From positions 124,001 to 188,000 of the IMG/VR virus record IMGVR_UViG_3300010885_076238: a stretch of 64,000 nucleotides of DNA; one strand, given 5' to 3'. A program made the translations under genes and the position numbers. Of the stretch, positions 1 through 8,063 are shown piece by piece. Position 1 is the stretch's first letter. Each line of letters starts with the position of its first letter. The DNA is from a virus. Under the pieces are notes generated by a model, which saw only the letters and a list, made by a program, of their open reading frames with translations, did no database searches and was not told the origin of the DNA.

Positions 1-423
1 ATTCGGGAATACATTAAAGCTAATCCCACAGCGACTACGAATGAAGTGATGGAGGCGTTGGGTCAGAAGGGCATTGAGGTTAGTCAAGCTCTTGTGGCTG
101 GAGTACGTTCTAGGGAGATGCGTGGCCCTGGGAATAAGAGTCGCAAGCGTGGTGAGATCACGGTTAGCGAATTGAATAGTATTAATGCGATGGTGGAGAA
201 GTTTGATGATCGTTCTGTAATTATGAATATTATAGACGACATGACGACCTTGATTAAGGAAATTGGTGGTATTGATCGTTTTGAAGAAGCGATGAAGGAG
301 TTCCAGAATTGGAAGCCTGAGTCTGAATCTTTGAAGGCGGAAGCTGCTTCTGACATATCTGGTGATGACGATGATGAGGATTCGGATGATGATGAGGACG
401 AGGATGAAGACGAGGACGAATGA
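1..423 (+). CDS. Partial CDS, acidic-tailed protein, 5' end outside window
   Basis: The reading frame is open from base 1, so the gene begins before the window; an internal ATG lies at 46 but the upstream codons (IREYIKANPTATTNEV) read as ordinary protein. The first 45 residues look like a small helical or winged-helix unit (ANPTATTNEVMEALGQKG, then VSQALVAGVRS). They are followed by a basic patch (NKSRKRGE), a helical middle and a tail of more than 25 nearly continuous Asp and Glu residues. A DNA- or protein-binding role is a guess from this charge layout. I do not recognise the family. Confidence 0.75.
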   Translation: MREYIKANPTATTNEVMEALGQKGIEVSQALVAGVRSREMRGPGNKSRKRGEITVSELNSINAMVEKFDDRSVIMNIIDDMTTLIKEIGGIDRFEEAMKEFQNWKPESESLKAEAASDISGDDDDEDSDDDEDEDEDEDE

Positions 424-426
424 ATT

Positions 427-448
427 GGGAAGTTTTCGCTGACTTCCC
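427..448 (+). terminator. Hairpin after the first gene
   Basis: GGGAAGT and ACTTCCC form a 7-bp stem starting 4 bases after the stop codon. There is no strong U-tract, so it may be a weak terminator or a 3' end stabiliser. Confidence 0.45.
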
Positions 449-451
449 ATA

Positions 452-500
452 GTTAAGCCTTCGGGTTAGGATCGCGGGTAATCCTTTAATTAACTGCCGT
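452..500 (+). ncRNA. Compact three-way-junction RNA element
   Basis: AGTTAA (452-457) pairs with TTAACT (495-500). It encloses two hairpins: GCC-TTCG-GGT, with a stable tetraloop, and AGGAT/ATCCT. This gives a tidy three-way junction between two genes. No known family is recognised; it could be a 3' UTR structure. Confidence 0.35.
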
Positions 501-545
501 AGAGTTTTTAGAAGTTTCTGTAAGACTGAAATCTTCTATTGTTGG

Positions 546-651
546 TTGCACAAATTTTAATAAAGAATATACTAGGGCCATTTCTGTGATATACTTTACA
601 GAAGTGGCCTTAGTATTTCTTTAAACCAAGTAGGCATCTCCTGATGTTTAT
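546..651 (+). promoter_or_regulatory. Composite unit-boundary module (GCACAAATT, long hairpin, AACACCTGATGTTTAT-type motif)
   Basis: TTGCACAAATTTT lies at 546-558. A hairpin of about 24 bp follows (562-587 with 598-622), closing on a U-rich side. The motif ATCTCCTGATGTTTAT is at 636-651, directly upstream of the gene starting at 672, which has no TTCGTTAT motif. The same three-part arrangement recurs near 12.9, 22.65, 24.4 and 39.6 kb. The hairpin probably ends the upstream transcript, and the last motif probably starts the next one. Confidence 0.5.
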
Positions 652-671
652 TTACTCAAGGAAGGGTAGGT

Positions 672-857
672 ATGTTTAGGAATGAGAAGATAGTTGTTTT
701 GGATATAGTTGATAGGTGTCTTAAGTTGGAGGATGATCGTGGTCAGATAATAAGTTTGATTTTTATTAAGGGTGGAAAATTAATAATTAAGGGTGAGTTG
801 AAAGTTTCAGATAGTTCGATAGAGGCTCCAGAGATTAATTACTTGGATAAAAAATAA
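672..857 (+). CDS. Small protein of unknown function (61 aa)
   Basis: The start ATG is preceded by AAGGAAGGG. The protein is mostly beta-strand-like (KIVVLDIVDRCLKLED) and ends in LDKK, with the last codons running into the A-rich start of the next promoter motif. It is the clearest gene whose only upstream element is the CCTGATGTTTAT motif. Function unknown. Confidence 0.6.
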   Translation: MFRNEKIVVLDIVDRCLKLEDDRGQIISLIFIKGGKLIIKGELKVSDSSIEAPEINYLDKK

Positions 858-894
858 AAATAATTATGTATCGTTATGGGGTAGGAGACAAAAA

Positions 895-1608
895 ATGGAA
901 AATACCCCTAAGAAGCCTACTGAAATTCTTCCTTATAGGGAAGAGGATTGGGCAGGCGTTAGCGTTCCTAAGTTTAGGGATGCGAGTCGTGCGTGGAAGT
1001 TTTTGAAGAAGCATGGTTTTTATCGGCTTCCTGAGAAAACTGAATTAGTATTTTTGAAGGATTTATCATTAGCGATAGATTATGCTGTTCGGGTAGGCAC
1101 TAGGTTGCCGGTTGTTTTTGAAACTGAGTTGAAGAAGCATCCTCAGTTGAGTTATGATTATATTTCTAGGGTGATTCAGGCGCCTTTGGAGGAATTTGAA
1201 GAAACTATTAGCAAGGTTCCTTCGTTGCTTGTGAAGTATAGTCATGAAATTTTAGAGGCGCCTTTGCCGGAGCATTTGGAAAATTGTTTGGCGGGTGATC
1301 CGTATAATTGTTTTGAATATGCGTGGCAGGTTCTTGACGGACGTTTGCCGGAAACTTTGCACAACTATATGTTTTGTGCTAACATGGACAATAACTTTGG
1401 ACGTAGGTATCGTGGTGGGTATCATACTAAGTTGAAGGGAGCAGAGGAATACAGTCCTGACTATGTTAGTCCAGAGACTTATTTTGAATTTATCAAGTGG
1501 CAAAGGAAAAATTTGCACAGGCAGATTCAGCATTATCAAAAAATTTATGGTGTTGAATCGAAGCAGACTGTTGGCGAATTTTTACATGAATTAGAGCATG
1601 GTCGTTAA
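895..1608 (+). CDS. Repeat protein with LPExLHN-type segments (237 aa)
   Basis: AGGAGA lies 7 bases before the ATG, and a family A motif (851-877) lies just upstream. Residues about 60-155 hold four degenerate helical repeats of the form A-x-x-Y-A-x-x-V-x-x-x-R-L-P-E-x-L-x-N, the clearest being YAWQVLDGRLPETLHNYM. The same unit recurs singly or in arrays in proteins at 3408, 17974, 19037, 19302, 19508, 23355 and 30496. Such alpha-helical arrays usually mediate protein contacts. No catalytic motif is visible. Its end overlaps the next start by 11 bases. Confidence 0.75.
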   Translation: MENTPKKPTEILPYREEDWAGVSVPKFRDASRAWKFLKKHGFYRLPEKTELVFLKDLSLAIDYAVRVGTRLPVVFETELKKHPQLSYDYISRVIQAPLEEFEETISKVPSLLVKYSHEILEAPLPEHLENCLAGDPYNCFEYAWQVLDGRLPETLHNYMFCANMDNNFGRRYRGGYHTKLKGAEEYSPDYVSPETYFEFIKWQRKNLHRQIQHYQKIYGVESKQTVGEFLHELEHGR

Positions 1609-2029
1609 ATTATTTTTTACTGATGGGTCTAGTTCTATTCGATCTTTTTCGGATGAAGAATTAAGAGATTTAAAATTAAATAATAGTTTGAAAGATTATT
1701 TCTCAGAGCATTTGAGTCCAGATTTCCCTATTGACACCTTTGAAATATTTGATATAAAGAAGTGTCCGGTGGACAATGATTATAATTTACGGACATTCAA
1801 TTATCGGGATTATTTTAATTATTCTAAATCGTTTATAGGTTTAGAGATAGATGGTTGTGTAGTGGAGCGGGTGGAATTTTTTGACTATGATAGTTACGAG
1901 TATGGTTTGGATAGTTTGGATGGTGAGCCATACGAGCGTGGTGTAATTTTTAATTACACTATGGATCATTATTATTATTCAAAGGGAACAGTTGATCCAG
2001 AGAATTGGGAAAAAGATTCTAGAAAATAA
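1598..2029 (+). CDS. Hypothetical acidic, Tyr/Asp-rich protein (143 aa)
   Basis: The start lies inside the end of the previous gene, implying translational coupling. The sequence is rich in Asp, Tyr and Phe (EFFDYDSYEYGLDSLDGEPY), with no motif I recognise. The last codons (DSRK) run into the A-rich block of the next promoter motif. Confidence 0.65.
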   Translation: MVVKLFFTDGSSSIRSFSDEELRDLKLNNSLKDYFSEHLSPDFPIDTFEIFDIKKCPVDNDYNLRTFNYRDYFNYSKSFIGLEIDGCVVERVEFFDYDSYEYGLDSLDGEPYERGVIFNYTMDHYYYSKGTVDPENWEKDSRK

Positions 2030-2067
2030 AAATTAGTTCAAGTCGTTATGAGATTATGGAGGACAAA

Positions 2068-3375
2068 ATGACTACAGCCGTTTCTAAAATTACCGACGAT
2101 CAGTTTCGTCAGTTCAAAGATGATCTTGACACTATTATGTGCAAGTTTTCTATTGCTTTCCCGTTTTGGGGGGTGCTTGCGGAGCGTTGTAAGTTTAGTC
2201 TTACAAAGACTGCGGTTCCGACTGCTGGCATGACAGCGGATGGGCATTGTCTTTTCAACATTGATTTTGTTGAAGAATTGAAGAAGAAGTATCAGGACAA
2301 GTTCCATAAGAAGTTGTTATTCTTGACTGCCCATGAAATTAGTCATTTTGTTTTTGAACACATGAGTCGTCGTGAGGATCGTGACCCGTTGTTGTTCAAC
2401 GTGGCTGCGGACTTTGCTATCAACCTTCTCTTGCATTATCAGTTCGATAGGGACAAGGATTATTTTATCGAAGGTGGTTGTCTTGATGAAAAGTATAAGG
2501 ATTTGTGTGCGGAGCAAATCTACGAACTTCTCAAGAATGAAGATAAGGATGCTGGCGAAAAGGCTAAGAGTAAAATTATTGTAGATATTTTTGGTGACGG
2601 TGACAGCGAGGGTGAAGGTGACGGTGACGGCGAAGATGATAGCGAGGGTGATGGTGATGGCACTATGACCGTTCGTGAGCGTCGTGTTCCGTTGCCGTCT
2701 AAGGAGGGCAAGAGTAAGGAGATGAAGGCCAGTGAAATGGCCGATCATGTTCGTCGTGCCTTTACGGAAGCGTATGCTGTTGCGAAGTCTCAGGGTAAGT
2801 TGCCTGCCGACTTTGAGCGTGCTATTGTAAAGATTCTCAAGCCGAAGGTGGATTGGCTTCGTGCGTTGCGTAATAAGTTGCGATATGGTGTTTCACGTTT
2901 GGAAAAGCGTGATGTTACATGGAGTATTCCTAACAAGCGTTTTCTAGGTCGTGATTATATTCTTCCTAGTAACATTGGCCCTGAGTCGCCAAAGATTTGT
3001 TATGCCGTGGATACTTCGGGTAGCATGAGCCAGAAAGATTTGGAACAGGCTATGGGTGAGTTGGAAGATATTCGCCAAAGGTTCAATGCAAAGGTTTATG
3101 TTTTGGATTGTGATGCCGATGTTCATAGTAGTAAGTGGCTGAATCCGCATGAGCCTCTGCCGGTTCTCAATGGTGGTGGTGGAACGGATTTTCGTCCGGT
3201 GTTTGAGCATATTCAAGAAAATAGACTCAAGCCTGACTACGTTGTATTTTTTACTGACGGGTATGGTTCGTTCGGTGACGATCCCGGTCTGCCGGTGTTG
3301 TGGGTAATGACCAGCGACGTTGAGCCGCCTTTTGGCGAAACTGTTCGTGTCAATGTTCCGTTCGATGGCGATTGA
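2068..3375 (+). CDS. vWA protein with N-terminal metallopeptidase-like domain (DUF2201 type)
   Basis: GGAGG at 2058-2062 fits a start at ATG 2068 better than the in-frame ATG at 2056, giving 435 aa. The N-terminal half contains HEISHFVFEH (about residues 92-101), a zinc HExxH motif typical of the putative metallopeptidase domain of DUF2201 proteins. A Gly/Asp/Glu-rich linker follows (about 170-200). The C-terminal third is a von Willebrand A-like domain with the MIDAS signature DTSGSMS, a conserved Thr in GGGGTDF and the Asp of FFTDG. Family members act with a MoxR-type ATPase, and one is encoded two genes downstream (3837). The pair probably forms a metal-dependent remodelling machine; the substrate is unknown. 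Confidence 0.85.
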   Translation: MTTAVSKITDDQFRQFKDDLDTIMCKFSIAFPFWGVLAERCKFSLTKTAVPTAGMTADGHCLFNIDFVEELKKKYQDKFHKKLLFLTAHEISHFVFEHMSRREDRDPLLFNVAADFAINLLLHYQFDRDKDYFIEGGCLDEKYKDLCAEQIYELLKNEDKDAGEKAKSKIIVDIFGDGDSEGEGDGDGEDDSEGDGDGTMTVRERRVPLPSKEGKSKEMKASEMADHVRRAFTEAYAVAKSQGKLPADFERAIVKILKPKVDWLRALRNKLRYGVSRLEKRDVTWSIPNKRFLGRDYILPSNIGPESPKICYAVDTSGSMSQKDLEQAMGELEDIRQRFNAKVYVLDCDADVHSSKWLNPHEPLPVLNGGGGTDFRPVFEHIQENRLKPDYVVFFTDGYGSFGDDPGLPVLWVMTSDVEPPFGETVRVNVPFDGD

Positions 3376-3407
3376 AAATAAAATTAATTACCAATCGTTA
3401 TAAGAAC

Positions 3408-3773
3408 ATGACCGTTGCCAAAACAAAGCGAAAACGCAATCTTCGTAAGTTGTGGGAGGACGTTACCGTAAATGGAAAGCGTCCTCCCACAAATGAGAAG
3501 GTTTGGTTTGACGATCCTCTAATTGCTTTTCTTTTTGCAAAATATAAAAAGGGCAAACCTTTTTCTGCGGAATTAGAAAAACTTTTTTATGGCAATGTGC
3601 AGGCAATTTATAATTATGTTTATTGGGTAGTTCACGATCTTGGTCTTGAGCGTCCCGAGCATCTTAATAATTATATGATTGCTAATAGTTTGTCTGCTTC
3701 TGATAAGGAGCAGGAGTGGATTGATCTTTACTTTGAAAAAATTGAAAATAAAAAAAATAGAGCTGTAAAATAA
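3408..3773 (+). CDS. Basic protein with LPExLHN-type segment (121 aa)
   Basis: The ATG lies exactly 6 bases after CGTTAT (3396-3401), the spacing of a leaderless mRNA; no ribosome-binding site is present. The N-terminus is strongly basic (AKTKRKRNLRKLWEDV). The C-terminal part carries the recurrent segment ERPEHLNNYMIANSL. It lies between the vWA gene and its ATPase partner, so it may belong to the same assembly, but nothing in the sequence shows how. Confidence 0.65.
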   Translation: MTVAKTKRKRNLRKLWEDVTVNGKRPPTNEKVWFDDPLIAFLFAKYKKGKPFSAELEKLFYGNVQAIYNYVYWVVHDLGLERPEHLNNYMIANSLSASDKEQEWIDLYFEKIENKKNRAVK

Positions 3774-3836
3774 TTTTAGATCTGGTTCGTTATCCCATTA
3801 GAACGACGGTAACAAAAAAACAAGGAGTTGATAAAG

Positions 3837-4913
3837 ATGGCTGATAAATTGGTTTCTACTGCTAACGTGATTACGGGTTCATTGGTTGAGAAGATTCGTC
3901 GGTGTCGGCAGGTTCCTACTGCGAAGGGGCAGGGGTTGCCGATGTTCATTTTCGGTTCGCCGGGTGTGGGCAAGAGTGAGCAGGTGTTTCAGGCGTTGGA
4001 AGAAGGTGAGATGATGATTGACCTTCGCCTCAATAGTCTTGATAGCATTGACCTTCGTGGTCTGCCGGTTATCAAGAAGGATAAGGACAAGAATCCCACG
4101 CAGGTTGAGTGGGTGCGTCCAGAGTTTATCCCTGCTGACGGTAAGGGTATTCTGTTTCTTGACGAAATGAATACTGCGGCCCCCAGCGTTCAGAATCCGG
4201 CGTTGCAGTTGGTTCTTGACCGTAAGATTGGTTCGCATAAGTTGGGTGATGGTTGGTATATTGTCGCGGCTGGTAACAAGTCCGATGATAAGGCGCATGT
4301 TTACCCTCTGTCTGCGGCGTTGCGTCAAAGGTTTGCGATTTACCATTATCAGCCCGACCATAACACTTGGACGAATTGGGCCGTGAAGAATGGTGTTCAT
4401 CCTCACGTTATCGGATTCATCTCGTTCAAGCCCGACCTGTTGATTCAGCCGAGCGTTGACGAAGAATCTTCTAATCCTTCGCCACGTTCGTGGTACTATG
4501 TCTCTCAGAGACTCAATGCCGGTCAGAACGAGTTGGATGATATTCGTTCGGTTGTCGGTGCTGCTGCAAATGAGTTTATGGCATATCAGACGGTCTGTGA
4601 GAACATTCCGAAGATTGACGATATTCTTTCCGGCAAGATTGAATGGAAAGAGGACGAGCGTAATATCACGGTTAGTTATGCCGTGAGTAATGCACTCGCC
4701 ACGCACATGCTTCGCAGCAAGAGCGTCAAGGTTCAGATTGAAAACTGCTTCGGTGCGTTGAATAACATGAGTGGTGAACCGTCGATCCTGTTCATGCGTC
4801 GAGTCATGCACTCCGACAACACTGAACTCAAGACGGCACTGTTCTCTAGTGACAATGGTAAGAAGTGGTTCAAGAAGAACGGGGATCGTATGACTAAGGC
4901 GATCCAGATGTAA
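3837..4913 (+). CDS. MoxR-type AAA+ ATPase
   Basis: AAGGAG at 3822-3827 supports ATG 3837 over the in-frame TTG at 3828. The 358-aa protein has a Walker A motif GSPGVGKS (about residues 42-49), a Walker B motif GILFLDEMN, a sensor 1 region (IVAAGNKSDD) and an arginine-rich stretch after it (LRQRFAIYHY). This is the MoxR/RavA branch of AAA+ proteins, which remodel or load metal into targets presented by vWA partners. The vWA gene at 2068 is the obvious partner. Length is normal for the family. A G+C-rich terminator follows. Confidence 0.9.
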   Translation: MADKLVSTANVITGSLVEKIRRCRQVPTAKGQGLPMFIFGSPGVGKSEQVFQALEEGEMMIDLRLNSLDSIDLRGLPVIKKDKDKNPTQVEWVRPEFIPADGKGILFLDEMNTAAPSVQNPALQLVLDRKIGSHKLGDGWYIVAAGNKSDDKAHVYPLSAALRQRFAIYHYQPDHNTWTNWAVKNGVHPHVIGFISFKPDLLIQPSVDEESSNPSPRSWYYVSQRLNAGQNELDDIRSVVGAAANEFMAYQTVCENIPKIDDILSGKIEWKEDERNITVSYAVSNALATHMLRSKSVKVQIENCFGALNNMSGEPSILFMRRVMHSDNTELKTALFSSDNGKKWFKKNGDRMTKAIQM

Positions 4914-4927
4914 TAATGCCCGTCGTT

Positions 4928-4973
4928 CCCCCTCGCCTTGTGATGAAAGTCATGGGGCGAGGGGTTGGGCTTT
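4928..4973 (+). terminator. Rho-independent-like terminator after the MoxR ATPase gene
   Basis: CCCCTCGCC (929-937 of this kilobase) pairs with GGCGAGGGG (956-964) in a 9-bp stem, followed by TTGGGCTTT. Confidence 0.75.
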
Positions 4974-5020
4974 AAAAATAAAAATTTATTAGAATCGTTA
5001 TAGAATTAAGGAGACAACAA

Positions 5021-5287
5021 ATGGCTTTGAATTTTGATGGTGATTATTCTGAAATTCCTGAGAATCTTCTTGGTGGCATCCTGCGATATGTCGAGTTTGC
5101 GGTTCAGCCTGGGGGTTTCTTGACCGCCGTGCTGAACAATGATCTCAGGCAAGCGGTTGGCAAGGCCGATCCTGCTTCGCTCAAGGCTCTACCGCTGGTG
5201 GTTCGATGGTTTGTCAATGAGCGTCCCGACCTTTACGGCCCTGAGAATTTCAAGAAGCACCTTGACCCTTTCCGAAAGGTTGTCTAA
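5021..5287 (+). CDS. Hypothetical protein (88 aa)
   Basis: AGGAGA precedes the ATG, and a family A motif ends at 5001. The protein is compact and mixed in charge (EIPENLLGGILRYVEF, then LPLVVRWFVNERPDLYGPENF), with no signal peptide or known motif. It overlaps the next small gene as TAATG. Confidence 0.65.
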   Translation: MALNFDGDYSEIPENLLGGILRYVEFAVQPGGFLTAVLNNDLRQAVGKADPASLKALPLVVRWFVNERPDLYGPENFKKHLDPFRKVV

Positions 5288-5403
5288 TGCAAATTATTAC
5301 TTATCTTGTTCTTGGTGGAATCGGCACATATTTATTTATTGAAGCTGCTTGGTTTTGCTTTTGTATTACTTTCAAGGCCATTGATAATTTTATTAATGGC
5401 TGA
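5287..5403 (+). CDS. Small membrane protein (38 aa)
   Basis: The ATG overlaps the previous stop codon (TAATG), so translation is probably coupled. The product is one hydrophobic segment (IITYLVLGGIGTYLFIEAAW, continuing FCFCITF) with a short polar end, consistent with a single-span membrane peptide. Confidence 0.5.
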   Translation: MQIITYLVLGGIGTYLFIEAAWFCFCITFKAIDNFING

Positions 5404-5466
5404 CAGTGAACACCTGATGTTTATTGTCTTAATTAAATAATAAATTATAATTCGCGTTATAACTTT

Positions 5467-5967
5467 ATGCAAAGTCAAACAATCAGCGGCATTGAAGATT
5501 ATCTCAAGTTCAGTTCGGACTTCCGCAAGAAGTGTAGGAAGCCAGAGGATTGGCGATACTGTTGCTTTGAAGAACTGGTGCTGAGTCACGGCAGGAAGTT
5601 CGATGAGATAGTTCGCAGGCCGAAGTGGGTAAAGCGAGGAGTAATCAAGGGATGTTTCTCTAATTGCTTTAGTGAAGTCGTCAAGCATCCAGACCGTCTG
5701 ATATATTGCGAAGGGTATGCTACGAGCTTAATCCCTGTGCATCACGCATGGCTCTTGTATGATGGCAAGGTTATTGATCCTACTTGGGATGGACGAGACA
5801 TCATCAAGGATAACACTGAATACTTTGGCATACCCTTTAATTATAATTATGTTCTAAAGGTTGCGACTGAATCTGGTTACTATGGAGTAATTGATAATTT
5901 TGCTCAAAGTTTTCCGTTGCTTAGTGGTGAGCATCAGAGTGATGAATTTCTAAGTAAAATAATTTAA
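5467..5967 (+). CDS. Transglutaminase/papain-like fold protein (putative Cys-His-Asp)
   Basis: The ATG lies 6 bases after CGTTAT (5455-5460) with no ribosome-binding site, so the mRNA is probably leaderless. In the 166-aa product, CFSNCFSEVV (about residues 62-71), then YCEGYATSL, VHHAWLLYDG and VIDPTWDG line up as the Cys, His and Asp blocks of the transglutaminase/papain-like fold seen in several phage proteins. Predicted activity would be amide hydrolysis or transfer. This is a motif call without alignment, and it could be inactive. Confidence 0.55.
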   Translation: MQSQTISGIEDYLKFSSDFRKKCRKPEDWRYCCFEELVLSHGRKFDEIVRRPKWVKRGVIKGCFSNCFSEVVKHPDRLIYCEGYATSLIPVHHAWLLYDGKVIDPTWDGRDIIKDNTEYFGIPFNYNYVLKVATESGYYGVIDNFAQSFPLLSGEHQSDEFLSKII

Positions 5968-5988
5968 ATTCAAGAGCGTTATAGAATT

Positions 5989-6171
5989 ATGGAAAGCATT
6001 GCAGATAAAATTCTGGAAGATATTGCTAAGAAGAAACTTCTTCTTGAGACATTGCAGACTAGAGGTTCTGACGAGTTGGACTTCTCAGAGCAGTCTGTGT
6101 GGGCCATCAAGGATGCTTTGGAAGAGGCGTTTGATGCTGGCTTCAAGATGTGTAGGCAAGCCCGTGGTTAA
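5989..6171 (+). CDS. Small helical protein (60 aa)
   Basis: The ATG lies 6 bases after CGTTAT at 5977. The product is a charged helix pair (ADKILEDIAKKKLLLETLQ and ALEEAFDAGFKMCRQ). It overlaps the start of the next gene by 8 bases. Function unknown. Confidence 0.55.
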   Translation: MESIADKILEDIAKKKLLLETLQTRGSDELDFSEQSVWAIKDALEEAFDAGFKMCRQARG

Positions 6172-6721
6172 ATTAATTACTTATTTATTTGTTTTCTTTT
6201 TTGCCACAGAGGCTTTTGGCAATGATTTGTTTCGTTATTTAGCTGAGATGGTAAATGACGAGAGGCAGAAGGTGGGATTGTCTCGTCTTGTATATAACAA
6301 GCAATTAGAGCAAGCTGCGTTGTCTCATAGTCATTGGATGGCCCGTATTGGTAAGATGGAGCATTTGCAAGGTCAAAGTCCAAATAATTTTTTAGAATAT
6401 TTGAAGAGCGATCATAATCATGCTACTAGGATTATGAAGACTGGTTATTTAGATTGGCAAGATTTATTTGATAGGAACGGAGACAATGTTCGTTCAAAGC
6501 CTGATGCGGATGAGCATGTGAGTGAAATTATTGCTTACGCTGGGCCGGGGACGGGATTTATTCAGCATCAGCTTCCTGTTATTGTTCCGGGTTGGATGAG
6601 AAGTCCGGGGCATAAAGAGGCGATATTAAAAAATTATTGGAAAGATATTGGTGGTGCGTTTGCTGTTAGTAGAAACGGAAGTGTTTACTACTGCATTACT
6701 TTCGGGCAACCGGTGAATTAA
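6164..6721 (+). CDS. Exported CAP (SCP/PR-1-like) domain protein
   Basis: The most plausible start is GTG at 6164, overlapping the previous gene's stop. It gives a clean signal peptide (VKLITYLFVFFFATEAFG, cleavage after Gly). The mature part is a CAP domain: MVNDERQKVGLSRLVYNKQL, HSHWMA and the C-terminal signature GWMRSPGHKEAILKNYWKDIG, ending in YYCITFGQ. CAP proteins are secreted and bind lipids or peptides, or cleave bonds; the His and Glu positions look preserved. An exported CAP protein in a phage may act on the envelope or outside the host cell. Confidence 0.8.
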   Translation: MVKLITYLFVFFFATEAFGNDLFRYLAEMVNDERQKVGLSRLVYNKQLEQAALSHSHWMARIGKMEHLQGQSPNNFLEYLKSDHNHATRIMKTGYLDWQDLFDRNGDNVRSKPDADEHVSEIIAYAGPGTGFIQHQLPVIVPGWMRSPGHKEAILKNYWKDIGGAFAVSRNGSVYYCITFGQPVN

Positions 6722-6723
6722 TT

Positions 6724-6942
6724 ATGGATAAAGAAGTTGTTGAGATAATGAGTACGGTTTGTCAAAAACTTTCTCATGCTAGAGTAAATTTATCTAAAAT
6801 ACTTGGGCCAGAGGATTACTCTAAATTTAGAGAAATTATTTTTGATTGTGAACAACTTATGGCGGCTTATTGTGATTGTGCGCCAATAAGGTTGATTGAT
6901 GGACAAGTAGAAGATATAATGTTAAATTACGAGACAAAATAA
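6724..6942 (+). CDS. Hypothetical helical protein (72 aa)
   Basis: It starts 2 bases after the CAP gene stop, with no clear ribosome-binding site, suggesting coupled translation. The product is helical and contains three Cys residues (TVCQ, DCEQ, CDCAP). No family recognised. Confidence 0.5.
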   Translation: MDKEVVEIMSTVCQKLSHARVNLSKILGPEDYSKFREIIFDCEQLMAAYCDCAPIRLIDGQVEDIMLNYETK

Positions 6943-6982
6943 AAATAAATTAGGATCGTTATAGAATAGAACGAGACAACTT

Positions 6983-7055
6983 GCGGCTCTAGCTCAATTG
7001 GCAGAGCAAGGGGCTTTTAACCTCTAGGTTCAGGGTTCGATTCCCTGGGGCCGCA
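6983..7055 (+). tRNA. tRNA-Lys(TTT)
   Basis: Full cloverleaf: acceptor GCGGCTC/GGGCCGC, D arm GCTC/GAGC, anticodon stem AGGGG/CCTCT with loop CTTTTAA, T arm CAGGG-TTCGATT-CCCTG and discriminator A. CCA is not encoded. It is transcribed from the family A motif ending at 6962. Confidence 0.95.
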
Positions 7056-7089
7056 CTTAATAAAAATTTATCAGACTCGTTATCATATT

Positions 7090-7157
7090 GCCGCAATGCT
7101 TGAAGGCGAACTTAGTTGGTTGAGCATTGAGCCTTCTTATAGTAACCAACCTGCGGC
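7090..7157 (+). ncRNA. Pseudoknotted 5' leader RNA
   Basis: The leader begins 6 bases after a family A motif. GCCGCA (7090-7095) pairs with TGCGGC (7152-7157). Inside, GAAGGC (7102-7107) can pair with GCCTTC (7131-7136) and GTTGGTT (7115-7121) with AACCAAC (7144-7150). These two helices cross, and a third option, ATGCT/AGCAT, competes with both. A knotted or switching leader upstream of the gene at 7179 fits; no known riboswitch class is recognised. Confidence 0.5.
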
Positions 7158-7178
7158 TTCTAATACAAAGGAATTTTT

Positions 7179-7331
7179 ATGAATGATTGGGAGAAGTATT
7201 ACAAGAAGAGTGGTGCGCCGGACAATCCTCCCCTGCCGGACATTCGTGTTCGTGGGATTCCAGCACGAAATGAACTTGAGAAGTTGCTCAAGAGTCGAGT
7301 GAGGATTGATCCTAAGAAGTTTATAAAATAA
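7179..7331 (+). CDS. Small basic protein (50 aa)
   Basis: It follows the structured leader, with AAAGGAA before the ATG. The product starts NDWEKYYKKSGAPDNPPLPD and ends in a basic helix (KLLKSRVRIDPKKFIK). It overlaps the next start as TAATG. Function unknown. Confidence 0.55.
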   Translation: MNDWEKYYKKSGAPDNPPLPDIRVRGIPARNELEKLLKSRVRIDPKKFIK

Positions 7332-7582
7332 TGTATTATGGATTTTACTCAAAATCTTCTGATGATCGTAATGGTCATGTGGTTTATCTAAATCCAGACG
7401 GCCAGAAAATAAAAGTTTCTTATGCCACCAAAGACCCACTTCTAGATTATTTTAAATTTAAGTGGGAAGATAAGGTTTTTGTTGGGCCTTTGATTAAGTT
7501 GGTTGAAATTAATTGGGCTTATGGTGGGGATTATAATAGTTTGAATATTGGCAAACCACCCAATAAAATAATAATTAAATAA
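7331..7582 (+). CDS. Hypothetical protein (83 aa)
   Basis: Coupled to the previous gene (TAATG). The sequence begins YYGFYSKSSDDRNGHVVYLN and reads as a small beta-rich domain. The last residues (NKIIIK) are encoded by the AT-rich block of the next promoter motif, so gene and promoter overlap. Confidence 0.6.
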   Translation: MYYGFYSKSSDDRNGHVVYLNPDGQKIKVSYATKDPLLDYFKFKWEDKVFVGPLIKLVEINWAYGGDYNSLNIGKPPNKIIIK

Positions 7583-7607
7583 GATCGTTATGCTAATGGA
7601 GGCAAAT

Positions 7608-8045
7608 ATGATAATCAAAGAATGGCGTTTGCATTATTGTTCTGGTAGTAGCGACAAGGTTTATGTTGCTAGGATAGAGAAGCGTTCTGATAAATTCTAT
7701 GGTGTTCCTTGTGAATATGGTCGTAGGGGCGCCGTTCTTAGGCCAGCGGACAAAGGTGTCTATAGAACTCTAGCAGAGGCAGAGAGAGCTTTTTACGATG
7801 TTGTGACTGAAAAGACAGCCAAGGGCTATGCTATAACTGATAGGATTGAAAGCGATGGGGTAAAAGTAGAATCATCAATTAAAGATGAGATAGTTAGGCA
7901 ACTGGAGGCGGTAGGATCAGCTACAGCAGATGATTTGGCTAAGGCATTGGCTTCAGAAGTTGTTTCTTCTACTGAATCTAAGGAATGTGGAGAAGGTGAT
8001 AGAGAAAAGGCTTTGGCTAGGCTCAGGGCAGCGAGTGCGTGGTAA
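7608..8045 (+). CDS. WGR-domain protein
   Basis: GGAGG at 7597 fits ATG 7608. The first about 85 residues match a WGR domain: the WRLHY strand start, then YGVPCEYGRRGAVLR in place of the WGRIG core, and RTLAEAERAFYDVVTEKTAKGY, the usual closing helix. WGR domains bind nucleic acid, notably in PARP and bacterial DNA-metabolism proteins. The C-terminal 60 residues are helical and charged, without a catalytic domain. A DNA- or RNA-binding role is likely; the partner is unknown. Confidence 0.75.
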   Translation: MIIKEWRLHYCSGSSDKVYVARIEKRSDKFYGVPCEYGRRGAVLRPADKGVYRTLAEAERAFYDVVTEKTAKGYAITDRIESDGVKVESSIKDEIVRQLEAVGSATADDLAKALASEVVSSTESKECGEGDREKALARLRAASAW

Positions 8046-8063
8046 AAAATTAAAAGGTGTTTT

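Noticed and set aside
636-651. Hammerhead ribozyme core because of CTGATG
   Set aside because: The CTGATGTTTAT word lacks the CUGANGA and GAAA pair and flanking stems; it is part of motif B.
3879-4811. 310-codon minus-strand frame opposite the MoxR ATPase
   Set aside because: The plus frame has Walker motifs and a ribosome-binding site; the minus frame has neither.
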